Shown: positions 46,587 to 55,497, numbered from the stretch's first letter. The stretch: 58,282 bases of DNA from Akkermansia muciniphila (GCA_945861765.1 CAMAWP010000007.1:1-58282), one strand, 5' to 3'. Translations and numbers: made by a program. Notes: generated from the letters alone by a model not told the origin.

Positions 46587-46623
46587 TGATACTTTTAATA
46601 GTATCACTTGCAACAGATGTCAA
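46587..46623 (-). promoter_or_regulatory. Promoter and palindromic operator of the Xre-RES module
   Basis: On the minus strand TTGACA (46623-46618) is followed after 17 bases by TATTAA (46600-46595). A perfect 7-bp inverted repeat TGATACT-ATTAAA-AGTATCA (46606-46587) covers the -10 box. It ends one base before the ATG. The predicted transcription start is only about three bases upstream of the ATG, implying a leaderless or nearly leaderless mRNA. Repression by the antitoxin is inferred from family behaviour. Confidence 0.6.
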
Positions 46624-46674
46624 CCCGCTTTTGGACCAATTCATCCAGCGCCGCTCGAACCTGCGCCGAGCTAG

Positions 46675-48135
46675 CTAGAGCAGCTTCGGCTGCAGTTCTT
46701 CTTTGACAAGGGCTTCACCCAGGCTTTCGACGCGGGCGCGGCGGCGCTCCATGCTATGCTTGTCCGCTAGTGGATCATACGGCACTGGATAAACTCCATT
46801 GAAGCATGCCATGCAAAAAGAACCCTTCCGCAACCCTGTTGCTTTCACCAGGCCCTCGGGAGAAAGATAGGCCAGCGAATCAGCATTGAGATATTTTCGG
46901 ATTTCATCGACCGAATGATTAACCGCCATCAGCTTGCTGCGATCAGGAAAATCAATCCCATAGAAGCACGGATTCATATGCGGCGGGCAACTCACTCGCA
47001 CATGGACCTCCTTCGCGCCGGCTTCCTTGAGGTTGTTGACTCGCGCTTTGCATGTGGTGCCGCGGACGATCGAATCATCGACAATGATCACGCGCTTGCC
47101 TTTCACCAACTCCGCGATCAAATTCAGCTTCACCCGCACGTTGAAGTCGCGAATCAGTTGAGTGGGCTGCAGAAAACTGCGTCCCACATAATGATTCCGA
47201 ACAAAAGCCATCTCGAAGAGAATTCCAGACTCCAAGGAATAACCGAGCGCAGCGCAGTTGCCGCTGTCCGGAACCGGAACCACGACGTCCGCTTGGATGG
47301 GATTTTCGCGGGCTAGCTGGCGCCCCATCTCGACGCGGACTTTATAGACATTGCGGTTGGCGATCGTGCTGTCTGGGCGCGCAAAGTAGATGTATTCAAA
47401 GATGCAAAAAGCTCGCCGTTCGTGTTCCGGGAAGGCTTGAATACTGCGCAAGCCATTTTTGTCGATAATGACAATCTCCCCAGGCTCGACGTCGCGAATA
47501 AAGTCGGCGTGAATCAAATCAAACGCGCAGGTTTCACTGGCCAATACCCAGGCGTCCCCAACCTTACCAATCGACAAAGGCCGAAACCCATGCGGATCAC
47601 GGACACCGATCAACTCCTGCTCAGTCATGATGGCCAGAGAATAGGCGCCTTCAATGCGGCGGACCGTCTCGATGAGATTATTCTCGTGGCCGCCTAGAGT
47701 TGGTTGCGCCATCAGATGGAGAATGATTTCGCTATCGACCGTGGTTTGGAAAATAGAGCCTTTGCTTTCCAGCTCGTCCCGCAGCCGCGAAGCGTTGGTC
47801 AGATTACCGTTGTGTGCGATGGCAATTTGTCCGCGCTTGCAATCCACCGTGAGCGGTTGCGCATTTCGCAGATGCGAGGCACCGGTCGTTGAATAGCGGG
47901 TGTGTCCAACCGCCATCGACCCCACCAACTCTTGCAAGATTCCTCCATTAAAGACCTGCGAAACTAGTCCCATCCCAAGGTGGGCGCGGAACTCTTTGCC
48001 ATCGCAGACCACAATGCCTGCGCTCTCCTGGCCGCGGTGCTGCAAAGCGTAGAGCCCGTAGTAGGTCAACTCGGCGGCGTTCGGATGGCCATAAATCCCA
48101 AATACGCCGCAGTAATGTTTAGGGTGTTCTTGCAT
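46675..48135 (-). CDS. purF: Amidophosphoribosyltransferase
   Basis: PurF makes phosphoribosylamine from PRPP and glutamine, the first committed step of purine synthesis. The 486-residue product starts MQEHPKHYCGVFGIYG: an eight-residue propeptide before the catalytic Cys9, as in the B. subtilis-type enzyme that is processed. The PRPP loop is VIIVDDSIVRGTTC, and the C-terminal GSFCMACFNGVYP carries cysteines of the [4Fe-4S] type. The gene follows purL (225-base gap) and precedes the Xre-RES module. I see no feature in the purL-purF gap. Confidence 0.96.
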   Translation of the reverse strand: MQEHPKHYCGVFGIYGHPNAAELTYYGLYALQHRGQESAGIVVCDGKEFRAHLGMGLVSQVFNGGILQELVGSMAVGHTRYSTTGASHLRNAQPLTVDCKRGQIAIAHNGNLTNASRLRDELESKGSIFQTTVDSEIILHLMAQPTLGGHENNLIETVRRIEGAYSLAIMTEQELIGVRDPHGFRPLSIGKVGDAWVLASETCAFDLIHADFIRDVEPGEIVIIDKNGLRSIQAFPEHERRAFCIFEYIYFARPDSTIANRNVYKVRVEMGRQLARENPIQADVVVPVPDSGNCAALGYSLESGILFEMAFVRNHYVGRSFLQPTQLIRDFNVRVKLNLIAELVKGKRVIIVDDSIVRGTTCKARVNNLKEAGAKEVHVRVSCPPHMNPCFYGIDFPDRSKLMAVNHSVDEIRKYLNADSLAYLSPEGLVKATGLRKGSFCMACFNGVYPVPYDPLADKHSMERRRARVESLGEALVKEELQPKLL

Positions 48136-48360
48136 GAGTCATCGCATCGCCGACGCGATACTATTCCATAACGGAGAAGCAACTCCAGCAATTCCCAGTT
48201 CAATTTGCGCGCGACAGATAAAACCAACAGTGATGCTTGCAAAACCCGACCTCCGATGAACGTGTATCACAGTGATGATTTAGAGTCCTGTCGGGTTTTC
48301 TCGATAGATCATGGCAGAAGGAAATCGATAGAGTTGAGCTCGGGCTGCCGGGCAACAGCC

Positions 48361-50760
48361 CTACTGCATCGCCCCCGCAATGCGGTTCCACCAAAGATCA
48401 TGCAATTCCGCGGAGCTCCAACTCAGTTCGCCGTCGGGAATCTTGATCTTCAAATCGCTCCCCTTCACCGAGCCGAGTTGTTTGGCGTGGACGCCGAGAA
48501 TCTTCGCTCGTTCCAAGACCTTGACCGTATCCAGAGCTGCGACGGATACGATCACGCGGCTCTGCGTCTCGCCGAAAAGTAACGCGTCGGTTCGAACGGA
48601 CAATTCGGCATCGGGCCCACCCGTGACGGTGGTAAGGTCGATTTGCGCGCCGATAAGTCTCGGCGTGTCTCGCGCGATTTGCTGCGAAATGCAGCATTCG
48701 GCGAGCGCGACCGCCAGTCCTCCCTCGCTGCAGTCGTGCGCGCTTTTGATTGCACCCGAGTAAATCAAGGCTCGTAGCCCTAGATGCAAATCCTTTTCCT
48801 TTTCCAGATTGCAACGCGGCGGCGTACCGGTTTTTTGATTGTGGATTACTTGCAAGTAGGCCGAGCCGCCTAAGCCTAGCAGCGGATCGACGGTATCTAT
48901 CAAGTCTCCCAGGAGGATGATCGAGTCGCCTTCATCCTTAAACCACTGAGTTGTGATATGCTCAATTTTCTCAATCAAGCCAACCATCGCAACGGTCGGT
49001 GTGGGGTCGATCGAGCCATTCGGACTTTGGTTGTAAAGACTGACATTGCCGCCTGTAACAGGAGCATTAAACGCGCGACAACCTTCAGCCAAGCCTCGCA
49101 CTGACTCGCGAAGTTGATAAAAAATTTCCGGATTGTGTGGGTTGCCAAAGTTGAGGTTGTCCGTCGTGCCCAATGGCGTTGCTCCGGAACACGCGAGGTT
49201 GCGAGCCGCTTCGGCCACGGCGATTTTGCCACCTTCGTAGGGATCGAGATAAACATAACTGGCATTGCAATCAACGGTGAGTGCAATGAATTTATCGGCG
49301 ACTTTTGAAGGGGTTGGATGGACGCCGCTGTCGAGTTTCTCGCCCGCTGTTGCCGTTCCAGAAATGGAGGACTTTGTCGATCCGGACTCAACAGGAGATA
49401 GCGGCAACGAGTCCGCTTTAATCCGGAGGACCGCCGCATCGGAACCCGGACAAACCACAGTGCCATCGCGGACCATATGGTCGTACTGCCGATAGACCCA
49501 ATTCTTGGAGGCAATGCTGGGCCAACTGAGCAGGGCTTTGAGATCGCTGACTGGATCGTTCGTATCCAGCACATTCGCCAAGGTGAATTCCCGCGTGGCC
49601 TTCAGGTAAGCAGGTTCGCGTGACTCTCGATGGTAGATCGGCGCTTCGTCCGCCAATTTCTTCGCCGGAATATCAACGATCACCTCTCCATGGTTCTTGA
49701 CGACCATTCTGCCTGTGTCGGTGACGACTCCGATTTCCGCCCAGGGCAAATCCCACTTATCGAAGATTTGCTGGACTTCAGCTTCACGGCCACGATGCAC
49801 GATAATCAGCATCCGCTCTTGAGATTCACTGAGCATGATCTCGTAGGGCGTCATGCAAGGCGCGCGTTGAGGCACCTTGCTCAATTCAATCTCGATGCCT
49901 GTTCCGGCCCGCGCCGCGGTCTCACAAGTGGAACAAGTCAACCCGGCGGCTCCCATATCTTGAATTCCCGCCACAGCTCCAGTGGCCAATAACTCCAAGC
50001 AAGCCTCCATCACCAGCTTTTCCATGAAAGGATCGCCCACTTGAACTGCGCCACGCTGTTGCTGCGCGGATGCTTCGGTCAGGTCTTGCGACGCAAAAGC
50101 GGCGCCGGCCAAACCATCGCGACCCGTGGCAGGCCCAACGTAAAAGACGGGGTTCCCAACCCCCTTCGCCGCGCCGCGTATAATTTGGTCGTGCCGGAGA
50201 ACTCCAAGGCAAAACGCGTTGACCAAGGGGTTGCCCTCGTAGCTTTTATCGAAATAGACTTCGCCAGCGATCGTGGGAATACCGAAACAGTTCCCGTAAT
50301 GCGCAATGCCAGCAACCACTCCGCTGAAGAGGCGGCGCACCTCGGGATTCGACAACTCGCCGAAACGCAGGGAATTGATCGCCGCGACCGGCCGAGCTCC
50401 CATGGTGAAAATGTCGCGGATAATGCCGCCGACACCTGTGGCCGCGCCTTGGAAAGGTTCGACCGCGCTCGGATGATTGTGCGACTCGATTTTGAACGCG
50501 ATCGCCAAACCATCGCCGATATCGATGATCCCCGCGTTCTCCTCGCCCGCGCCGACGAGGATTTTGGGTGATTCGGTGGGAAATCCCTTCAGGAGCGGGC
50601 GAGTATTTTTGTAAGAACAATGCTCGCTCCACATGACCGAGAAGATTCCAAGCTCGGTGTAGTTCGGCTCACGGCCAAGAACGTCCTTAATGCGCTGGTA
50701 TTCGTCCGGCGTGAGATTGTGTTTCTGGACGAGTTCTGGAGTGATAGCAGGATCGGTCAT
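48361..50760 (-). CDS. purL: Phosphoribosylformylglycinamidine synthase, small-type PurL, with an insertion
   Basis: The catalytic subunit that works with PurQ and PurS to convert FGAR to FGAM. The 799-residue product has the small-PurL start ([20 protein letters not shown]), [36 protein letters not shown] and [21 protein letters not shown]. Small PurL proteins have about 740 residues; the excess includes about 40 residues near codons 49296-49416 ([19 protein letters not shown] then [15 protein letters not shown]) between AAVLRIK and [10 protein letters not shown], rich in Ser/Thr/Gly and without a counterpart in the B. subtilis enzyme. The vapBC-like pair separates it from purQ. Confidence 0.96.
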   Translation of the reverse strand: MTDPAITPELVQKHNLTPDEYQRIKDVLGREPNYTELGIFSVMWSEHCSYKNTRPLLKGFPTESPKILVGAGEENAGIIDIGDGLAIAFKIESHNHPSAVEPFQGAATGVGGIIRDIFTMGARPVAAINSLRFGELSNPEVRRLFSGVVAGIAHYGNCFGIPTIAGEVYFDKSYEGNPLVNAFCLGVLRHDQIIRGAAKGVGNPVFYVGPATGRDGLAGAAFASQDLTEASAQQQRGAVQVGDPFMEKLVMEACLELLATGAVAGIQDMGAAGLTCSTCETAARAGTGIEIELSKVPQRAPCMTPYEIMLSESQERMLIIVHRGREAEVQQIFDKWDLPWAEIGVVTDTGRMVVKNHGEVIVDIPAKKLADEAPIYHRESREPAYLKATREFTLANVLDTNDPVSDLKALLSWPSIASKNWVYRQYDHMVRDGTVVCPGSDAAVLRIKADSLPLSPVESGSTKSSISGTATAGEKLDSGVHPTPSKVADKFIALTVDCNASYVYLDPYEGGKIAVAEAARNLACSGATPLGTTDNLNFGNPHNPEIFYQLRESVRGLAEGCRAFNAPVTGGNVSLYNQSPNGSIDPTPTVAMVGLIEKIEHITTQWFKDEGDSIILLGDLIDTVDPLLGLGGSAYLQVIHNQKTGTPPRCNLEKEKDLHLGLRALIYSGAIKSAHDCSEGGLAVALAECCISQQIARDTPRLIGAQIDLTTVTGGPDAELSVRTDALLFGETQSRVIVSVAALDTVKVLERAKILGVHAKQLGSVKGSDLKIKIPDGELSWSSAELHDLWWNRIAGAMQ

Positions 50761-50793
50761 TGGTTTAGTGAAAGTCTAAGTTGGTAAACGACG

Positions 50794-51165
50794 CTACGCT
50801 AAGACGAGACCGAAACGGTGAAATGCCGCAAAGTCACTCTTGTTGCTGGTTGCCACTCGTGCTCCGCAACGCAACGCAACTGCGGCAATCATGCAATCTG
50901 CCAACGAGCGAGATCGTCGTCCTGCATGATTGAAAAGTTCTGCCGCTTTAGCGGCATCCACGGCCAGGAACGGCTCCGGGTTCGCAAACATCTGCCGTGC
51001 GATTGCTTCACCCAGGGCGTCAAAGGGACCGCACAAATATTCAGCCCAAGCAACGGAACTCATACCGAAGGTCTCTCCTGCTGCAGCCCAGACCAAAAAC
51101 CTCTCGTGGGCAGATGAGGCCGCAACAGTCGCCTCGATCAGGAAGTTCGTGTCAAAATGAATCAT
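50794..51165 (-). CDS. vapC: PIN-domain toxin (VapC-like)
   Basis: The 123-residue protein from the ATG at 51163-51165 is a PIN-domain ribonuclease. The acidic active-site residues are visible: Asp4 in IHFDTNFLIEA, Glu in SSVAWAEYLCG, Asp in RSLADCMIAAVAL and Asp in ATSNKSDFAAF. Such toxins cut tRNA or rRNA. A longer reading upstream overlaps the antitoxin gene and lacks domain features. The start lies 35 bases after the antitoxin stop. The pair stands between purQ and purL. Confidence 0.88.
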   Translation of the reverse strand: MIHFDTNFLIEATVAASSAHERFLVWAAAGETFGMSSVAWAEYLCGPFDALGEAIARQMFANPEPFLAVDAAKAAELFNHAGRRSRSLADCMIAAVALRCGARVATSNKSDFAAFHRFGLVLA

Positions 51166-51200
51166 AACCGGACCGCAACGCGGCCGAGTACCGGAAGGCG

Positions 51201-51431
51201 CTAGCGGCGCGCATCGCGAACGGTCGCCATCCATTCCGCGGCTTTCTTCTCATCTAAATTCAGATGCTTCTGGAGTGCTTCCAATGCCTGTAGAGGTGTG
51301 AGCTGCGCCGACTTTTCGGCAGCAGGGGACAAAATGGTGAGCAGACCACGTCCGCTTTCTGGCAGCTTTTCCGGTTCCTTGGCCAGTACTTTGCCGTGGT
51401 CAATTTCAACTTCCAATGTCAAATAGCTCAT
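51201..51431 (-). CDS. Antitoxin of the VapBC-like module
   Basis: The 76-residue product begins with a beta-rich segment ([20 protein letters not shown]), then a short linker and a C-terminal helix ([18 protein letters not shown]) that could bind the toxin. I do not recognise a named antitoxin fold, so the assignment rests on its size and position directly upstream of the PIN gene. On the minus strand a GGTAAA-type hexamer is repeated before the ATG (AAGGTAAAGGTAAAGGTATG), putting three AAGGT-like SD sequences in the leader. Confidence 0.72.
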   Translation of the reverse strand: MSYLTLEVEIDHGKVLAKEPEKLPESGRGLLTILSPAAEKSAQLTPLQALEALQKHLNLDEKKAAEWMATVRDARR

Positions 51432-51513
51432 ACCTTTACCTTTACCTTATCGGTTTTCAGCAACCTCACAAGACTTCGCTTAAGCTACTCCCCCGATTTT
51501 CACGAGCGCGGTG

Positions 51514-52227
51514 TCACGCCGCTTTCGCTGCCACACGGCTTTTGAGAGCATGGACGAGGCTTTCAAAGATCAGCCGTCCATCAGCGCTGCCGAGTAATTC
51601 TTCGCTGGCACGCTCCGGATGCGGCATCAGCCCGGCCACGTTTCTTCGTTCATTGCAAATGCCCGCGATGTTGTCGAGCGACCCGTTTGGATTGGATTGT
51701 TCGGTGGGTTCGCCTTGCGCGCTAACGTAGCGCCAAAGGATTTGATCATTTGACTTGAGCGCCGAGAGAATCGCCTCGTCGGCAAAGTAGCAGCCTTCGC
51801 CGTGAGCGATGGGGACGCGCATCAGTTTTCCGGATGGGATCTGCCGGGTGAAAGGCGAATCATGCGAGACCGTCTGCAGATAGATTTGTTCGCAACGAAA
51901 CTGAAGCGACCGGTTTCGGATTAGGGCTCCCGGCAAAAGGCCGGCTTCGCAAAGAATTTGAAACCCATTGCAAATACCGAGCACCAACCCGCCTTGGGCA
52001 GCAAAGTTCTGGACGGCTTGCATGATCGGGCTGAATCGAGCGATGGCACCGGTGCGGAGATAGTCCCCATAACTAAATCCGCCGGGAATGATCACGGCGT
52101 CCGCACCACCCAGTGAAGATTCTTTGTGCCAGACCAGCCGGGCCGAATGGCCCATAACGTTGCGCAACACGTGGACGGCATCCTGGTCGCAATTCGAAGC
52201 CGGAAATTGGAGAACAGCAAAATTCAT
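51514..52227 (-). CDS. purQ: Phosphoribosylformylglycinamidine synthase, glutaminase subunit
   Basis: PurQ hydrolyses glutamine and passes ammonia to PurL. The 237-residue class I amidotransferase shows [17 protein letters not shown] at the start, the nucleophile elbow [10 protein letters not shown] (Cys) and the His-x-Glu pair in [32 protein letters not shown] is the oxyanion region. It is on the minus strand 82 bases after purS and is followed by the toxin-antitoxin pair, then purL. Confidence 0.96.
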   Translation of the reverse strand: MNFAVLQFPASNCDQDAVHVLRNVMGHSARLVWHKESSLGGADAVIIPGGFSYGDYLRTGAIARFSPIMQAVQNFAAQGGLVLGICNGFQILCEAGLLPGALIRNRSLQFRCEQIYLQTVSHDSPFTRQIPSGKLMRVPIAHGEGCYFADEAILSALKSNDQILWRYVSAQGEPTEQSNPNGSLDNIAGICNERRNVAGLMPHPERASEELLGSADGRLIFESLVHALKSRVAAKAA

Positions 52228-52308
52228 GGTTGAAGCGAGCGATGTTGGGGAGAGACGAGGGCGATAAGCGCCGAGACGACCTAGCGCCCGCAGCCTTTCG
52301 CCTAAAGT

Positions 52309-52545
52309 TTATTCCAGTTCAAAATGGTATTCTTCGATCACCGGATTGCTCAATAGCTTGCGGCAAGCATCGTCAATTTGCTGGCGAACGGTTTCTTTGT
52401 CGCCGGTGACTTCAATCTCGAGATACTTACCGACGTGAACGGCCGTGATTCCTTTGTAACCCATGTGCTCCAGCGCGCTTTGGACGGTCTTTCCTTGTGG
52501 ATCGAGAACGGCTTTTTTCGGTGTAACAACAATTTTTGCTTTCAT
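52309..52545 (-). CDS. purS: Phosphoribosylformylglycinamidine synthase subunit PurS
   Basis: PurS is the small subunit that joins PurL and PurQ in the FGAM synthase complex of bacteria with small PurL. The 78-residue reading from the ATG at 52543-52545 gives MKAKIVVTPKKAVLDPQGK, the usual PurS start, followed by SALEHMGYKGITAVHVGKY and a typical C-terminal strand ending in EEYHFELE. An ATG four codons earlier lies inside a dyad and is less likely. It is the first gene of the purine series. Confidence 0.93.
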   Translation of the reverse strand: MKAKIVVTPKKAVLDPQGKTVQSALEHMGYKGITAVHVGKYLEIEVTGDKETVRQQIDDACRKLLSNPVIEEYHFELE

Positions 52546-52575
52546 GAACGAGATCATTCCGCGAATGATTGTTCA
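52545..52575 (-). promoter_or_regulatory. Dyad immediately upstream of the purS start codon
   Basis: A 7-bp perfect inverted repeat ATCATTC-CGC-GAATGAT (52553-52569) is extended by an outer TGAAC / GTTCA pair (52545-52549 and 52571-52575). It ends at the purS ATG. It could be an operator of the purine operon or a hairpin in the purS leader. It does not match the B. subtilis PurBox or the E. coli PurR site as I know them. Confidence 0.45.
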
Positions 52576-52603
52576 ATGTTTGCGGAAATGTAAGCCTGAA
52601 CGC

Positions 52604-52954
52604 TAGGTTTTTTTGGAGGGTCCGGAATCGTTCCCCCGCCTCTTGCCGGGCTTCGAGGCTTTCGGTTGCCGCCAGGCACCGTTTTGCCGCGAATCGTTCC
52701 CGCAATCGGCTCACGGCTCGGTTGTGCGCAATGATTGCTGTCAACGGCTTGAGTTCTTCGACCTCTTTGATCTGCCGTACTTTTTCGACCAATTCTTCCA
52801 AAGCCTCGATGGCCACGTCTTCGATATCTTCCGGCAGATACGGCTGAAGCTTTAATTGAGCGACGGCGAATGCAGTCGGCCACAACCAGCGAAACGCCTC
52901 GTCCCAGGCGTCGGCATCGCCCCGCTGCAATGCTTGAAGATCGGGAGCGTTCAT
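52604..52954 (-). pseudogene. Broken RNA polymerase sigma-factor-like gene (region 2 only)
   Basis: From the ATG at 52952-52954 the frame encodes about 107 residues resembling an ECF/sigma-70 region 2: LQALQRGDADAWDEAFRWLW, VAQLKLQPYLPEDIEDVAIEA and AIIAHNRAVSRLRERFAAKR. After EARQEAG the frame changes character at a run of five C (52633-52637, plus strand). A shift of one base restores GTIPDPPKKP for a few more codons, and then homology stops, with no region 4. This looks like an indel plus a 3' truncation. The start overlaps the DUF5615 stop (ATGA). Confidence 0.6.
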
Positions 52955-53343
52955 TCGTGGCGCCAACGAGCTGTTTGGATGGTGCGTTCCCCAATTTGCC
53001 AAAAGTGAATGCTCTCAGCGTGGACGCGGATGATGGTTCCCGATCGTTTGTCCTGTGTATCGAACATCGAATGTTTCAGAAAGCGCCGGACAAAATCCGC
53101 GGCTTCCCGTCCTCTTACATCCAGCCACACGAGACAGTAATAGGAGTGAATCCAATCCCGACGATAGAAATTGCGGTCCAGACTGAAGAACGTGGGATTC
53201 GGCAACCTGTGAAGAAAGGGAATCAGGTTTTCATCCTTGGTTCCACTCGGTGCAATGTCCACGCCGATGACACGGAAACGAATCCGCCGCTCACGCAGCA
53301 ATTCCCGCTGCCCGGCGGGCAGGTTTTCGTCGAGTACCAACAT
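52951..53343 (-). CDS. DUF5615 PIN-like toxin component
   Basis: The 130-residue protein matches the DUF5615 family, a PIN-like nuclease fold found next to DUF433 antitoxins. MLVLDENLPAGQRELLRER provides the first acidic pair (Asp5, Glu6), and PTFFSLDRNFYRRDW the second acidic region. These are plausible active-site residues. It overlaps the DUF433 gene by 53 bases and the sigma-like gene by 4 bases on the other side, so the three are translated together. Confidence 0.75.
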   Translation of the reverse strand: MLVLDENLPAGQRELLRERRIRFRVIGVDIAPSGTKDENLIPFLHRLPNPTFFSLDRNFYRRDWIHSYYCLVWLDVRGREAADFVRRFLKHSMFDTQDKRSGTIIRVHAESIHFWQIGERTIQTARWRHE

Positions 53344-53602
53344 TGAATCCTCTGAACGGTTCGTGTTTCACCACCAGATCAGCGATGGAGATCGCCTCCG
53401 CGATGGCATCCTCCCCCACCTTGCCATCCCATTCCCGGACAATCTCAGCCCATGTCAGACCGTCTTCGATCTGTTCCAGGACAATCCACACCATAACGCG
53501 CGTTCCCTTGAACGTCGGTTGTCCGTGACAGATTTCGGGGTCGGCCACGATGTGCTTGCCCAACTCCACACGCCTGGCCAGTTGGGTTGGTTTCGTCTTC
53601 AT
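53291..53602 (-). CDS. DUF433 antitoxin component
   Basis: From the ATG at 53600-53602 a 103-residue protein is encoded with the DUF433 motif GKHIVADPEICHGQPTFKGT, then RVMVWIVLEQIEDGLTWAEI, the helical HTH-like part that pairs with DUF5615 toxins. The frame runs on upstream into the transposase remnant, but the DUF433 domain starts here. Order antitoxin then toxin with an overlap is usual for this module. The C-terminal tail (NVGTRRKPARRAAGIAA) is basic. Confidence 0.8.
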   Translation of the reverse strand: MKTKPTQLARRVELGKHIVADPEICHGQPTFKGTRVMVWIVLEQIEDGLTWAEIVREWDGKVGEDAIAEAISIADLVVKHEPFRGFNVGTRRKPARRAAGIAA

Positions 53603-53689
53603 CAGCGTTGCTAGAATGCGCCCGGCCCACGGCGATTGCAAGCCGCGTTCCCCACCGCGGAGGCAATGGCACAGGTCGGTCGGGCTTGA

Positions 53690-54712
53690 CTTCGGTGAGT
53701 TGCGCGAGAGCGCGTCACACATCTGCAAGGGCTTGTCCAGTTCGGCGGCGCGGCGCTTGAGCAATTCATCCAGGTTTTCCCCGGCATGCTTGCGCCCGGT
53801 GAAGAAGAGCGCAATCTGGTTGGAGCCGGTCTGGCAGAGGAGGTTGGTGGTGAAGATGCCGGTGCGTCCCCCATCCTCTTGGGCGGCGATTTCCCGCCGC
53901 AGGCTCTGCACCCGCATGAAGGTGTCATCGTTGTGGATCAAGGTGCCTTGAGCTCCCCGCTCGATCAACCTCTCGTAGATCACTTCCGGCACGGCCGCAG
54001 CGGCGTCGATCAGTTCCCACTGGGTGGAAGCGGGCAGGGGCACTCCAAAATATTCCTGCCATTTGGCGATTCGATACATGGGCAGGCCCGCTCCATAGCG
54101 CTGGATCACCAGCATCGCGCCGACGTTCGGATCGTATTTGGCCGTGCCAGCTTCGGCTGGCCTCCGGCTCGGAGACTACGGCTCGGAGAGCGCCGGGGCC
54201 GTGAACACTTTCCCGCACAGAGCGCAACGCAACCGTTCCAGTTCGTAGAGGGTGGCCCCGAAAATCGGCTGGGCGATGATGCAGATCAGGTGCGCGGTTT
54301 TTTTGAGCAGGTAGAGTTTGCCCTTCAGACACTCCGGACAGAGACTGCCGGGGCGGCATTTGGGATGAGGCACTTTGACGCGCTTGGCCCCAGGATAGGC
54401 TTCGGTCCCTCTGCGACCGTGCCCTTTGCGCTTGGCCTTGGGTTGCGCCGCTGGGTTGGGGTTCCCAGACCCAGCCTTTTCGGGGAAGAGCTTGTCGGTC
54501 TTCTCGCTTTTGCTTCCGAAGCGCGCGTCACGCAATCGTCCCAGAGTCGCTTTCTTCTGTTCCAGCACTTCCATGATCCAAAGCAAAGTTCGCAGCAAGC
54601 TCTCGATCAGGGAATAAGTCTCCGGGGGCAAGTGCGCGCGCACTGTCACCAGCAACGCCTCCACTTGCGCCGAGCTCACTCGAAGGACTTCTGGCCCCTT
54701 GCTCTTAGCCAT
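53690..54712 (-). pseudogene. IS66-family transposase, disrupted and 3'-truncated
   Basis: From the ATG at 54710-54712 the N-terminal part reads as an IS66 transposase: helical leader, FGSKSEKTDKLFPEKAG, and a zinc-finger-type region (CRPGSLCPECLKGKLY, RLRCALCGKVF). After ALSEP a TAG (54178-54176) interrupts the frame next to a direct repeat of TCTCCGAGCCG. The same frame then continues with EAGTAKYDPNVGAMLVIQRYG, PLPASTQWELIDAAA and HNDDTFMRVQ (DDE domain, first Asp region). It stops matching after ALSRNSPK near 53690; the DDE C-terminal part with the last Glu is missing. The element is therefore inactive. Confidence 0.82.
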
Positions 54713-55448
54713 GATTGGTGGTCCCAAGCAGGTGTTGGCGAAAATGCGGCGACAACGGATAAACCCACAGTTGCTTGATCGAAGCGGTGCGCCGGCGCGC
54801 CGGAGGTTTGGTTCCTCGACCCTCGCTCTGTCCCACACCGATCCAATTGGCGGCCCGGTAAGAGACCCTTCCGAAGCGCTCCGTGTCCACGAAGCTTTCC
54901 AGCAAGTAAACCGGGTGGCCGTAGGACTTCTGCCAGTCCGCCGAAATGCGCCGCGCGATCCGGCCCAACAAATGGCTGGCCAAGTGCGGGATGCGCGCCC
55001 ACGGTACGATCAGAAAGCGGGTATTGTACGCAATGAGATGAAGATTTCGCCGGCTCTGCTCTTTGGAGCCGCCGATGAACTCATCGCGCAAGCCCAGTTG
55101 CCGCGGCGACGAACTCCACCCCAGGCACGCCACCGGACGCGGCCCAGCCAGCACCAGGTATTTGAGATGCTCCCCCACCGGACGGCTGTAGCCCAAATAG
55201 TGATACGCGCTCAACAGATACCCAAAGAGCCCTTCTTCCTCGGTGCGGCGCACCAATCGGATCTCCAACGCTCCCAGCCCCGCCAGCTCACCTTGGATTG
55301 GGGTCGCATCGACTGGCCCCACCGCCGCCACTCGTCGATGAGTGATGGCGTTGTTGAGCGGCGGACGAAAGAGGAGACGAAAGCGGCTCCCGGCTGCTTG
55401 GTTCCTCGCTGTTTTCAGTGGAATAGTTCCACAGCGGATGAAGGCCAT
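54705..55448 (-). CDS. DruA-like DUF4338 protein, N-terminally shortened, coupled to the IS66 gene
   Basis: The 247-residue product has the DUF4338 domain known from DruA of the Druantia anti-phage system and from transposon-borne homologues: GYLLSAYHYLGYSRPVGEHL, ACLGWSSSPRQLGLRDEFIG, RNLHLIAYNTRFLIVPWARI and HPVYLLESFVDTERFGRVSY. The usual N-terminal part of about 80 residues seen in such homologues seems to be missing; residues 1-30 are unrelated. The stop overlaps the IS66 ATG by 8 bases, so the two were translated together. It may be an accessory gene of the element rather than a defence gene. Whether it is active is uncertain. Confidence 0.72.
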   Translation of the reverse strand: MAFIRCGTIPLKTARNQAAGSRFRLLFRPPLNNAITHRRVAAVGPVDATPIQGELAGLGALEIRLVRRTEEEGLFGYLLSAYHYLGYSRPVGEHLKYLVLAGPRPVACLGWSSSPRQLGLRDEFIGGSKEQSRRNLHLIAYNTRFLIVPWARIPHLASHLLGRIARRISADWQKSYGHPVYLLESFVDTERFGRVSYRAANWIGVGQSEGRGTKPPARRRTASIKQLWVYPLSPHFRQHLLGTTNHG

Positions 55449-55497
55449 TTTTCCATCTCGCCGGGATGACGGGAGTTTGGACCTGTTGGCCGCCTCG

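Noticed and set aside
52427-52603. Continuation of the sigma-like frame into purS
   Set aside because: The frame is out of phase with purS and has no homology past the C5 run; it is the non-coding tail of the broken gene.
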